A stretch of DNA of 64,000 nucleotides from Ignavibacteriota bacterium (GTDB lineage: Bacteria > Bacteroidota > Ignavibacteria > Palsa-1295), in NCBI GenBank assembly GCA_003151825.1, contig PLYO01000002.1, positions 39,300 through 103,299 on the forward strand, written 5' to 3'. This document shows, piece after piece, positions 37,528 to 47,116 of the stretch. Within the stretch, counting starts at the first letter, position 1; every line of letters begins with the position of its first letter. The notes under the pieces were generated by a model that was given only the letters and a program-made list of their open reading frames with translations, did not search any database and was not told the origin of the DNA. Position numbers and translations under genes: made by a program.

Positions 37528-39138
37528 TTGACTCCGCAAATGTTGTGGCTGACTGTGGATCGCTATCGCCCATTCGTTATCGTCCTTGCGGTCATCGGTG
37601 GGCTGATGCTCGCCGCTACGCTGTTTTATCCCTTCGGCTACGACCAAGCCGTCTTCAGCGTGGGCGGGGAAATGGTGCTGCACGGCAAAATCCCCTACCG
37701 CGATTTTCTGGATACGAAGCAGCCGCTCATCTTTTATCTTTATGCTGCCGCTATTGGATTGTTCGGGCGGCATGAATGGTCCATTCATCTCTTCGATATT
37801 TTTTATCAGCTTTTTGCGGCGTATTATTTTTTCAGGATTTTGCGGCGAGAACTCTCCTTCGAGATTTCTCTCATCGCGGTTTCGCTCACGCTCATCCTGT
37901 ATGCCGGCTCCGGCTTTTGGATGACGTGCGAAGCAGAGAGCTTCGCAATTCTGCCTTCGCTCCTTCTTGTCGATATGACCCACCGCACGGTCACTTCGAA
38001 GCGGCTGGCCAAAGCTCAGTTTGCATTGGAGTATGGACTCATGGCGGGCGTAGCAGCCATTTCGCTCGTGCTCTTGAAATTCACGCTTGTTCTGGGCGCG
38101 TTTGCCGCAATGGTGTTCGTCCTGTCGCGACCAGGCATCAATGGGAAAATAAAATGGAGATATTCGATCGCGCCGACTGCGTCCTCGATTGCGCTAACAC
38201 TCCTCTGCATCCTCGCGCTGTGGTGGGCAGGCGCGCTTCATCCATTTCTGCAATCGCTCGGCTGGCTTTTCCACTATGGCGCAATCGGAAACACGCATGG
38301 TTCCATTTTCGAACAATTTTTCCTCATTTTTCCCGAGCGGTTGATTTATTCTTCGTCGGTTGCGATGTTTGTATTGGGAATTGTTGGAATCGTCCTTTTT
38401 TTGAAAAAGCGAAATTCGTCTCCGCCAAAACCGCTTCTGAGTTTGCTGTTATTTACCGGCGTCTTTCAACTCCTGGGAGTTTTAGCAGAGCGCAAAATCG
38501 AATTTCCCTACCAATATACTCGTGCGCTGTGGGCGTTTACGCCCTTTATGGCAATGGGGCTGACGGCGCTTGGCGGGACTTTAGGCCGGATTCGGCCAAG
38601 TGCAGCATGGGCCAAATGGGTCGCATGGGTTGTATGTATCCCATTTGTCGTATGGTTATCGCCGCTTGCGCGCATTTTTAGCCAAACGATTCCGTGGGTT
38701 GCAATCGCGCTTTCGCGGAAGGATGCCTCGGCTGAAGTCCAGCGGCGCGTGCCGGATTATTTTTCCGGTGAGCAGCAGGAAGTGGCGGATTATCTCGCAT
38801 CACGCTTAGGTCCGCGCGATGAGTTTTTTTTCTGGGGCAACGATGAGGGAATTTACTTTTTCTCGAATACACTTCCCCAAACCATGTGCCTGACGGCTAC
38901 GCCGTTCCGTACCAGTTTCACGCCGCCGGAATGGAAAGCAACATTGCTCACGCAGCTTTCGAGCGAACCACCGAAATATCTCATCGCAGAATTCGGAGAT
39001 GCAAGGCCCTATATTACCGGCAGCCCGCTCGATTCCTATCAATCGCTTCTGGCATGGAATGGGATGGAATCATTCCTCGCCACGAATTATGCGCGTGATA
39101 CGACCATTGGGCATTTCAATATCTTTCGAAAACTCTGA
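37528..39138 (+). CDS. multi-TM GT-C type glycosyltransferase-like membrane protein
   Basis: YDQAVFSVGGEMVLHGKIPYRDFLDTKQPLIFYLYA pattern, many TM helices. Confidence 0.75.
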   Translation: MTPQMLWLTVDRYRPFVIVLAVIGGLMLAATLFYPFGYDQAVFSVGGEMVLHGKIPYRDFLDTKQPLIFYLYAAAIGLFGRHEWSIHLFDIFYQLFAAYYFFRILRRELSFEISLIAVSLTLILYAGSGFWMTCEAESFAILPSLLLVDMTHRTVTSKRLAKAQFALEYGLMAGVAAISLVLLKFTLVLGAFAAMVFVLSRPGINGKIKWRYSIAPTASSIALTLLCILALWWAGALHPFLQSLGWLFHYGAIGNTHGSIFEQFFLIFPERLIYSSSVAMFVLGIVGIVLFLKKRNSSPPKPLLSLLLFTGVFQLLGVLAERKIEFPYQYTRALWAFTPFMAMGLTALGGTLGRIRPSAAWAKWVAWVVCIPFVVWLSPLARIFSQTIPWVAIALSRKDASAEVQRRVPDYFSGEQQEVADYLASRLGPRDEFFFWGNDEGIYFFSNTLPQTMCLTATPFRTSFTPPEWKATLLTQLSSEPPKYLIAEFGDARPYITGSPLDSYQSLLAWNGMESFLATNYARDTTIGHFNIFRKL

Positions 39139-39142
39139 TTAA

Positions 39143-39287
39143 GTCCAGAATGTCATTCTGAGCGTAGTAAATCTTCGCGGAGCGAAGATTTACGCAGCGA
39201 AGAATCTCGTGACATTACAACAAGATTCTTCGCTACGTTCGTCCTCCCTTCGGTCGGACGAACTCCGCTCAGAATGACATTTTGGAC
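39143..39287. repeat. inverted repeat element between convergent genes (TGTCATTCTGAGCG family)
   Basis: 22-bp arms 39143..39164 / 39266..39287 with 1 mismatch; internal GAAGAATCT / AGATTCTTC. Confidence 0.88.
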
Positions 39288-39301
39288 CTAATCAAATTTC
39301 C

Positions 39302-40111
39302 TTAAATATGCGGCACCCCTTCGAGCGGGTTACTCCAGAGATTATTCGCGGGCGTGGTTTCAAACGCGGCTTCGGCTTCCACTTCGCGCCAGATGAGCTG
39401 GCACGGGAACCGATTCTCGTTCAGCGCGCGGCAGAGGATGAGCGAATCGAACGCGGGTTCGAGCGCTTGCAAACGCTTTAGTTCCGGATACCCGCGCACG
39501 CCATGCAAGGCGGTGAGACGAATGCCCGACCGAGTGGCAAGCGATGCAATTTCCTTCAGACGGTCCCAGTCGATCGTGCCGGTTTCTAATCTATCGCTGC
39601 GGGAAATATCGACGCCCACGCGCTCGATACCGTGCTCGCGAAACACGGGAAGCCGGGACTCGAAATCGAACGACGGATCGAGCATGGCAACAATCTTACG
39701 CGGAGTGAATCGCTTGACATAAGCGAATAACAGTGTCTCCGGCGTACACTCCGGAAGAAAAACCCGATGAATGCCGGCTTCGAACATCCGCTCGCAGCCC
39801 AATTCCGTAGGCATCCCATCGGGTTGGGAAACGCCGAAGGGAACATCGACGGCCTCGCGCAGCGCGCGAATAAGCGCAAGCCCACTTTCGTCCCACGCAT
39901 CGCGGTCGAGGAATTGCAGGTGCAGCATTTTCGCGTTCTCTTTGCGAAAGAGCCGCGCGCGATCCACAGGGTTTTGCGAGTAAATAGCATCGCCGACGAT
40001 GCCCCGCGCATCGCCGACAATGCCCGCATGGTGCGTTTCATGCGCGCGCGAAGCAATCTGCGCCCCGCACACGCCATGCACGATGGGGATGGATGGAATG
40101 ATGAGGAGCAT
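39302..40111 (-). CDS. HisA/HisF-like TIM-barrel protein, divergent
   Basis: MLLIIPSIPIVHGVC...PVDRARLFRKENAKMLHLQFLDRD resembles HisA N-terminus. Confidence 0.6.
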   Translation of the reverse strand: MLLIIPSIPIVHGVCGAQIASRAHETHHAGIVGDARGIVGDAIYSQNPVDRARLFRKENAKMLHLQFLDRDAWDESGLALIRALREAVDVPFGVSQPDGMPTELGCERMFEAGIHRVFLPECTPETLLFAYVKRFTPRKIVAMLDPSFDFESRLPVFREHGIERVGVDISRSDRLETGTIDWDRLKEIASLATRSGIRLTALHGVRGYPELKRLQALEPAFDSLILCRALNENRFPCQLIWREVEAEAAFETTPANNLWSNPLEGVPHI

Positions 40112-40116
40112 GGAAG

Positions 40117-42003
40117 CTACCGCAGGATGGTTATTGCCCGGCGAACAATGCCTAAGTCCGATTCGAGATTCAAGTAATAAACCCCATTCGAAAGGTGCCC
40201 GCCATCGAAAACGAAATCATGCTCGCCCGCTTCGGCCGCGCCATCGAAAATGCCGGCAATGCTTTGTCCCGCGATGTTCGTGACGTACAGCCGCGTCTGC
40301 GCCGAAGTGGACAACGTAAAGGAAAGATTCGTTGTGGAACTAAAGGGATTTGGATAATTATCCGAAAGCTCCAGCCCTTCTGTAACGGTAGAAAGCCGCT
40401 CGACTCCAGCGGGCGCATCCGTGAGGAATGCCGCGTACACCCGAAGATTGCCCCCGTCATCGCGACCATCGGTCCAGACCGGAATGGTATAATTCGAGGT
40501 AGTCAGAACTTGGGTGTATTCCCCGATGCCGAAATTCTGATTCACCTTCATAACATAATTGAAATCCATGGGTTTCGCGGCTACGGGAGCATTTGTCCAT
40601 GTCTTGCCCTGATTGGTAGATTGTGCAATATAATAGCGGCCAATCTCATTGTTTGGATCCTCGCGCCGGTCGTACCACGTTACGGAGACCGTTCCCTTTC
40701 CATTCACCGCAATACTCGGATAAAAATGATCTGGAGTATTGCTTTCCGTATCGAGATCGTTATTGACGATGCTGGGCTGGCTCCAAGTTGTGCCATTATC
40801 GGTGGATTTGCTGAAATAAATTTGCGAGCCAATCCCGTTATCCGCCTCGACTCCGAGCGCGCACCAGACTTCGTAGAGATTCCCAGTTCCCGCTGTGTCA
40901 ATGGAAAGGTTAGCACAGGGGTAATTTCCATTGCGGCGAATGCCAAAAATGGTGTCCCCATTAACTCTCGCGTCCGCGGATTGATCGGGAATATCCGCGT
41001 CCGAAATTTTTACCACAGGTTGGAAGCTCGCGCCGCCATCGGAAGAATAGGCCTCGTAAATGGCATAGTTGACCGTATCCAGCGAGCCCATGAACGTAAC
41101 ATGAAGACCTCCCTTATTGTCAATTCCCAAGCTCGTGTATTGGACGGATAGGAACTTATCCGAAGATACTTGCACAGGCGGTTCCATCGAATCCACGCCC
41201 GGTAATTTCCGACGAACCATGACGCCATACTTGCTTGTACCCAAATGAGTCCACGCGACATAGAGGGTATTGCGGTGCGGCGAGTTCGAGCGATCGACCG
41301 CGATCCATTCCTTATCGTCGAATCCGTTCGTGGTATCGACAATTAAGGCACCTGTTTGGATATTGATCGTCTCCCGCATCAAGCCGGAACCAATGTACCC
41401 ATTCGGAGCACGCTGCCAGGTCTTGCCGCCATCCGAGGAGGACGCCCAATACATCCCTGCATAGGAAGAGTCAACATACCATGATCCGGACGAATCGGCG
41501 ATTCCTCCCCACGTATCGATCCATGTCATATAAAGCATCCCATTCGCATCGTACGCAAACACCGGATCGCCGCCGCCCGTCAACGTTTCGCTTTGATACG
41601 GCAGGGGGTGAAACGAACTTTTACTCCACGTCTTGCCAAAATTTGTAGTGTAATAAATTGGGAATGCCAGTCCGGTGGAAGGACTTATATTCATCGGTCC
41701 GATCACGATATTCGCCGTGTCCGTGGGATTGATCGCGGCATGGACTTCGGATTCCGGCGTGCCGGTGCTGATCTTCTCATTACTGTCATTGGTAGCGAGC
41801 GTGGATTCCATCTCGCTATTTTTAGTGCCGGGGATATTCACGCCGGAGCCGCCTTGTTCCGGCAAGTGCATTTTTTCGCGGTACGCATCCTCGACTTGGC
41901 GCAGCCGGTATGCGCGAAGGTCCTTGCCGCTAAGCGCCTGAGCGCGAAGCGAGCCGGATGCGAAAGTGAGGAAGCAGGAAAGAATCGTGAGATATTTAAT
42001 CAT
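40117..42003 (-). CDS. secreted sialidase/BNR-like protein with T9SS sorting domain
   Basis: SSDGGKTWQRA, STDNGTTWSQP repeats; SDNYPNPFSSTTNLSF...LGIVRRAITILR. Confidence 0.82.
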   Translation of the reverse strand: MIKYLTILSCFLTFASGSLRAQALSGKDLRAYRLRQVEDAYREKMHLPEQGGSGVNIPGTKNSEMESTLATNDSNEKISTGTPESEVHAAINPTDTANIVIGPMNISPSTGLAFPIYYTTNFGKTWSKSSFHPLPYQSETLTGGGDPVFAYDANGMLYMTWIDTWGGIADSSGSWYVDSSYAGMYWASSSDGGKTWQRAPNGYIGSGLMRETINIQTGALIVDTTNGFDDKEWIAVDRSNSPHRNTLYVAWTHLGTSKYGVMVRRKLPGVDSMEPPVQVSSDKFLSVQYTSLGIDNKGGLHVTFMGSLDTVNYAIYEAYSSDGGASFQPVVKISDADIPDQSADARVNGDTIFGIRRNGNYPCANLSIDTAGTGNLYEVWCALGVEADNGIGSQIYFSKSTDNGTTWSQPSIVNNDLDTESNTPDHFYPSIAVNGKGTVSVTWYDRREDPNNEIGRYYIAQSTNQGKTWTNAPVAAKPMDFNYVMKVNQNFGIGEYTQVLTTSNYTIPVWTDGRDDGGNLRVYAAFLTDAPAGVERLSTVTEGLELSDNYPNPFSSTTNLSFTLSTSAQTRLYVTNIAGQSIAGIFDGAAEAGEHDFVFDGGHLSNGVYYLNLESDLGIVRRAITILR

Positions 42004-42021
42004 GGCTCTGTCAAAAATGAA

Positions 42022-43587
42022 CTATGGCGTGTCCGAACTCGCCATTCGAAGTTTCATAATTTGAACGTAACCTACCATACCAACGGAATCGAAATAAAGT
42101 TCATCCCTTCTGGCGATAGTATCGATGTCTTCGATAAACGGTTTCCAGTCGGCGATATACGTGAAGTGTTCGTTGCGAAGATACTCGGCAAGCCGGCCTT
42201 GCTGATGCGCGCGCAGAGCTTCGGAGTTTACCTTCCCATCGAGATTGATAACGTTCGGCGCGATAAAGCTGGTAATGCCGGATTGGAGCATCCCAATCTT
42301 TTCGGCGGGATGCTGCGCCGCCCATTCCCCCATCTCATAAAAATCGAAGGACCTCGGCACGGTCAAAAAAGCCACTCTATATCCCGCGAGGAAAAAAAAG
42401 AGGCCAAGCGCAGCGAGCGCGAGCATGACGGGCCGCGCCGTTCGCGGATTCGTCCCATGCCAAAGCATCCATGCGCTCGCCGCAACAACGATCGACCACA
42501 ACATGCGGCCCGGCTGAAGATAGCGCGAAATAAAATGCGGCGCGCGAAAAAAGAAAACATAAAAAATAAGGAGCGCCAGCGAAAAAAGGAGAAATGGCAA
42601 CAGAACCTTCATTCGGAATAGGCGAAACACCTCGCGAAGCCGCGTACGATAAAAAGCCCACGCAAGCCCGGGAACAAGCAAGAAAGTCCATATTCCATAG
42701 ACCGTCCTTCCCAGCGTGTGAGGCAGATAGACGATAAGGGTGGCAATCTCGGAAATCGCTTCCGTTGCCTTTGCAATATTTTCGAAGGGAGGCATGGGCC
42801 AGCTATTCTCGGCCTGCCCGCTCGAGGGCATTAAGCTTCCAAACGCCGCCCAATTATAAATCCACCAGGGTAGGCTCATGAGAAGCGCGATGGCGCCGAC
42901 TACAATTGCCTCGCGCGGGCGACGCTCGAAAAAGAGCATCGTTGCAAAAATCGCAACGAGAATCGCAGCGTCGATCCTGGTTAGCACCACGAGGCCCAGC
43001 ACTGCCCCGAAGCCGGCCCATCGCCAAAGCGAAACCCGCGCGTTATTTGCTCTGTCCTTTAAAATCCCGGCATAAAGCATAATCGCCAGAAGCAGCAAAA
43101 GCGATAAAAGACCTGTCTCGAGGCCGTTTGTCATCTGTCCAAAAATCTCGAACGTGCCCATCCAAAGCGCGGCGGCAATAATGGGAGCGGTGAGGCCGTT
43201 TCGTTGCGGCTCGCGTTCCAATACTCTCATTACCAACGCAACCGCCCACACCGAAAGCGCGGCGATTACGCCATTCAATATAAAGCTCCACCGGACGGCG
43301 AGCCACGCATCGGTGCCGCAAAGCCAGAAAATGGGCGTATAAAGCAAGACGATGAGCGGCTGAAAGCCATTCGTCAAATGGACACCTTCGACCGATGGGC
43401 CGTGGCCTGCGGCAAGGTGACGGGCAATCGAGAAGAGATAGTAGGCGTCGTCCGTATAAGGAAGCCCGGTGAGCGCGCGCTCAGGCCGGAGCGCCAACGG
43501 CACACGCAGCGCGAGCGCAGTAATCGAAAGGACCGCGACCGAGTATTTCTCTCTCCGGCTCAGCGAAGAACTCCACATGGAATACAA
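42022..43587 (-). CDS. multi-TM GT-C type glycosyltransferase-like membrane protein
   Basis: DDAYYLFSIARHLAAGHGPSVEGVHLTNGFQPL loop, many TM helices. Confidence 0.75.
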   Translation of the reverse strand: MYSMWSSSLSRREKYSVAVLSITALALRVPLALRPERALTGLPYTDDAYYLFSIARHLAAGHGPSVEGVHLTNGFQPLIVLLYTPIFWLCGTDAWLAVRWSFILNGVIAALSVWAVALVMRVLEREPQRNGLTAPIIAAALWMGTFEIFGQMTNGLETGLLSLLLLLAIMLYAGILKDRANNARVSLWRWAGFGAVLGLVVLTRIDAAILVAIFATMLFFERRPREAIVVGAIALLMSLPWWIYNWAAFGSLMPSSGQAENSWPMPPFENIAKATEAISEIATLIVYLPHTLGRTVYGIWTFLLVPGLAWAFYRTRLREVFRLFRMKVLLPFLLFSLALLIFYVFFFRAPHFISRYLQPGRMLWSIVVAASAWMLWHGTNPRTARPVMLALAALGLFFFLAGYRVAFLTVPRSFDFYEMGEWAAQHPAEKIGMLQSGITSFIAPNVINLDGKVNSEALRAHQQGRLAEYLRNEHFTYIADWKPFIEDIDTIARRDELYFDSVGMVGYVQIMKLRMASSDTP

Positions 43588-44136
43588 TTAACGCAAAACG
43601 GGCACAATCATTCAACCAGCAAGAATTCTTTATTCATCGAACGGAATTTCCTCAAAAGGCTGGAACTCCTCCGTCCGAATTGGCATTTTATAGCTAACTC
43701 TAATGCCTGAGCGCCTCGGTGAGGCTGTCAGGTGGCACGAATCAATTTCCCTGTGGCCAATCGATTCGGTAGTTTTAATGCGACCAGGATTGTCATGCAT
43801 CGCGGGGATGCAGGGACAGCAACTCTCACAGACTGAATCCCACCGCCGGATGAGCCGTTTTTACGCTCGGCGAAGGACCATTGTGAATCGTTCATTTAGA
43901 TAGTTCGAGAATAATAATGAGGTTAGCTCTGAAAGCCCTCATGGAAAATGGGTAGTTGCAGCAAGCGGAAATTTTTAACGCGCTGCCTGCCTACTCAGAT
44001 TAGTTAAAAAATTAATTTCACTAACAACGGAATAGTTTAGCCTGCGGATCGTTCCCAAAGGCCCGTTCAGATCGATCTCCTTAGAAAGACCGGCTGACAC
44101 AATAGCTCACACTTACAATAGATACACCATCACACC

Positions 44137-46146
44137 ATGATTACCATTATTGGCGGCGGCTTCTCGGGCCTTTCCGCCGCATATTTTCTCCACCGCGCGG
44201 GTAAAGACGTAACGCTCCTCGAATGGTCACGCAGCCTCGGCGGCCGCGCCTCGACGCGCAATGTCGGCTACCGGACAATGGATTCCGGCGCGCAGCGCAT
44301 CGATCTATCCCCGCTCGCGTCCAATCAGCTTGAGACCAACGCTCGCGCTTTGCTGCGCGCCGTGGCGATCGAGCGCGGAGTGCTGCAACATGCTCTCCCG
44401 TTTCCATCGCCGGTCTTCCGCTTCGATGGACGTTCCATTCAGACGGCCCATGAGGTCGAAGTACCGAACTGGTCCTATCTCGAAGGCGGGATGAATGTCC
44501 TGGCCGACGCCTTAGTCAAGGATATTTCGGTGCGCACCCATACGCGCATCAGCGATATTGTGATCGAAAAGGATGGCTATCAACTCCGCAATCAACGCGG
44601 CGAGATCACGCCGTCGGAAGGCGTCGTCATTGCGCTGCCGGCTCCCTACGCGCTGGCACTCTTGCTGCCCCACGCGGAGAAAAACAAAAAAATCAAGCGG
44701 ATTACCGATCTCTTTAACGATGTAAATTACGAGCCGATGATCGGCGCCATGTTCGGCACGACGAAAATTGACTTTCGCGAGCCGTTCACTTCCCTCTTCA
44801 CCGACGATGTGACCGCGCCGATTTTCTGGCTTTCGCAGGAAAGCCGACGCCGGCCGCTCGGCATTCGCAAGAACGAAATGGCGTTCGTGCTCCAGCTTGG
44901 AGCCGAAATCAGCCGCGATTACGTACTCAAAAGCGATAAAGAAACCTTCGTTGCTGTCGAGCGCGTGTTCGAGGAAGTGCTCGATGTCGCGCTACCGGAT
45001 ATTGTCTATGGCGAAATCCAGCGCTGGCCGGCGGCATTTCTTTCGTCCTCGCCATTTACGGTCGATACGATAAAAGAGGACGAGTTCAAAGTGCCGCTGT
45101 ATCTCGCCGGGGATTACATCGCCGGCCAAAGCTCGATGGCATCCGCATTCTGGAGCGGCAAGCAAATCGCCGACCGATTAGTGGGCGTCGATACATTCCA
45201 GTTTATCGAAAATCCCGTGCGTGAGCAAGCGCGGCTTGCCGAAGAAGAATGGAAAGCCGTTATTCCACCGGCGCCCGCACCACGGAAAGCTCCGAAGTCG
45301 GCACACAAACACGCCAATAAAAAATACGACGCGGAAAAAGGAAAGCGCGTCTATGTCGCGCCCGAGAAAAGAGGAAAAGAAAAATTGGGCAGACCCTACG
45401 GCTCGCGGCCTCAAGGACAGGGTCGCGCACCAAGACGCGGAGGGCCACCGCCGCGCCGTGGCGCGCCGCGCCAGGGCGGTTGGCAGCAAGGACCACGGCA
45501 GCAATCCGCGCGACCGAGGCAAGGACAGCGCTCGCAGCCTTACGCGCAGCGCGGGCCATCGCAATATGGCGGACAAGGTTACGCGCCCCGCGAAGGTTAC
45601 GCGCCGCGCGGACCGGCACGTCCGTATGGAAATCAAGATCAGGCGCGCCCCTATGGCCAGCAGGAGCAGGGACGCTCCTACGGTCAGCGTTCTGGCCCGG
45701 GTGGGCCACGCGCTCCGAGGCCGGGCAGACAGGAAAGGCAATACGGCGATCAAGGACAAGGCCGATCCTACGGTCAGGGTCAGGGACAAGGACGGTCTTA
45801 CGGTCAAGGCCAGGGACAAGGGAGATCGTACGGTCAGGGAGGCCAGGGGCAAGGATATGGACAAGGTCGCCCACAACGCCCGCGTCCGCAGGGCGAACGA
45901 TCGAACAATTACGGTAGCGGCGGCGCGCCCTATCGCCAACCCAGAGATAGCAACGGCCCGCCTTCGCAAGGTGGCAGGCAATATGGAAGCCGCAGTGGCC
46001 AGCAGCAGAACGTATATTCCACTAACGTTCGCCCGCAGCGAGACCGCGGCGGATACGAACCGACTCAGCCACGCACGAGCGGCTTCGAAAGCCCCGCGCC
46101 ACGCCGACCGAGACGCCCTGAGGACGATTCGATCGGGAACCGGTAG
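44137..46146 (+). CDS. FAD-dependent amine oxidase-like protein with long low-complexity RG/YGQ-rich C-terminal tail
   Basis: MITIIGGGFSGLSAAYFLHRAGKDVTLLEWSRSLGGRASTR Rossmann motif; tail GQGRSYGQGQGQGRSYGQ. Confidence 0.85.
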   Translation: MITIIGGGFSGLSAAYFLHRAGKDVTLLEWSRSLGGRASTRNVGYRTMDSGAQRIDLSPLASNQLETNARALLRAVAIERGVLQHALPFPSPVFRFDGRSIQTAHEVEVPNWSYLEGGMNVLADALVKDISVRTHTRISDIVIEKDGYQLRNQRGEITPSEGVVIALPAPYALALLLPHAEKNKKIKRITDLFNDVNYEPMIGAMFGTTKIDFREPFTSLFTDDVTAPIFWLSQESRRRPLGIRKNEMAFVLQLGAEISRDYVLKSDKETFVAVERVFEEVLDVALPDIVYGEIQRWPAAFLSSSPFTVDTIKEDEFKVPLYLAGDYIAGQSSMASAFWSGKQIADRLVGVDTFQFIENPVREQARLAEEEWKAVIPPAPAPRKAPKSAHKHANKKYDAEKGKRVYVAPEKRGKEKLGRPYGSRPQGQGRAPRRGGPPPRRGAPRQGGWQQGPRQQSARPRQGQRSQPYAQRGPSQYGGQGYAPREGYAPRGPARPYGNQDQARPYGQQEQGRSYGQRSGPGGPRAPRPGRQERQYGDQGQGRSYGQGQGQGRSYGQGQGQGRSYGQGGQGQGYGQGRPQRPRPQGERSNNYGSGGAPYRQPRDSNGPPSQGGRQYGSRSGQQQNVYSTNVRPQRDRGGYEPTQPRTSGFESPAPRRPRRPEDDSIGNR

Positions 46147-46255
46147 GGATTAATTACGAATGACGAATTACAAATTACGAATGGGGGAGAAATCTCTCAT
46201 TCGTGATTTGCCATGAGGTTTCCCTCAAGGTCATTCATATTTACCCCACCCTGCG

Positions 46256-46349
46256 GGCACCTTTAAGATAAATTCCCGCTTTTCACCCATACCATGAACC
46301 CAAACCGCTTCCTCGCGCTTGCCCTCTTCGCCTGGCTTGCTGCCGCGCC
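46256..46349. repeat. 94-nt direct repeat copy 1 (leader MNPNRFLALALFAWLAAAP)
   Basis: About 5 mismatches to 46987..47080. Confidence 0.92.
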
Positions 46350-46369
46350 AAATTGATATATATTTTTCC

Positions 46370-46603
46370 ATGCCTGTTATCTACCGCGAAAACGGTTATG
46401 TATTCTTTTTCTATTCCGCAGACCGCCGCGAGAAAAAGCATATGCACGTTCGCAAAGGCGACGGTGTTGCTAAGTATTGGTTGGAACCAGTCGATTTATT
46501 CAAAAGCTCGGGATTCCGGTCATCGGAACTGAGAGAAATTCGCAAAATTATCGAAGAGAACAATGAAAACTTCCTCGAACAATGGGATCGCTACTTTAGC
46601 TGA
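46370..46603 (+). CDS. DUF4160 family protein
   Basis: MPVIYRENGYVFFFYSADRREKKHMHVRKGDGVAKYWLEP. Confidence 0.8.
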   Translation: MPVIYRENGYVFFFYSADRREKKHMHVRKGDGVAKYWLEPVDLFKSSGFRSSELREIRKIIEENNENFLEQWDRYFS

Positions 46604-46961
46604 CGACGAAGTGCGGGCCATCGATCTTAAATTTACAACAGATTCCCTCATCGCCTACCTCGAGGACGGACGGTCAATCGAAGTTCCGCTGGAGTGGTAT
46701 CCGCGACTCGCTCACGCGCCGGCTGCGAAGCTACGGAATTACGAATGGATCGGACGAGGTCTCGGCATCGCATGGCCGGAACTCGATGAAGACCTATCCG
46801 TCGAAGGATTTTTAAAAGGCATTCGCGCGCCGCGGACCGGCGAGTATATGAATTTCCCGTGGAGAAAAGATCCCAAGTCGATGGCCGTCTCGAAACGGCG
46901 CAAGACCATTCCTTCGCCCTCTGTTAGAGCCGGAAGACGAGAGCGCCGCGCCGTGATATAG
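46563..46961 (+). CDS. DUF2442 family protein
   Basis: YLEDGRSIEVPLEWYPRLAHA...GLGIAWPELDEDLSVEGFL. Confidence 0.8.
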   Translation: MKTSSNNGIATLADDEVRAIDLKFTTDSLIAYLEDGRSIEVPLEWYPRLAHAPAAKLRNYEWIGRGLGIAWPELDEDLSVEGFLKGIRAPRTGEYMNFPWRKDPKSMAVSKRRKTIPSPSVRAGRRERRAVI

Positions 46962-46986
46962 GCACTTCGAATTACCCTGTTTGGAT

Positions 46987-47080
46987 GGCACCTTTAAGAT
47001 AAATTCCCGCTTTTCAAGCATACCATGAACCCAAACCGCTTTCTCGCGCTTGCCCTCTTCGTCTGGCTTGCCGCCGCGCC
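46987..47080. repeat. 94-nt direct repeat copy 2 (leader MNPNRFLALALFVWLAAAP)
   Basis: See 46256..46349. Confidence 0.92.
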
Positions 47081-47116
47081 CGCCGGCGAAGCGCACATGA
47101 TTAAAGTATAAGACTC

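Noticed and set aside
45178-45981. 267-aa minus-strand ORF and 310-aa plus-strand ORF 45221..46153 overlapping the amine oxidase tail
   Set aside because: Stop-free alternative frames of a GC-rich low-complexity repeat; the amine oxidase frame is continuous with a recognisable domain
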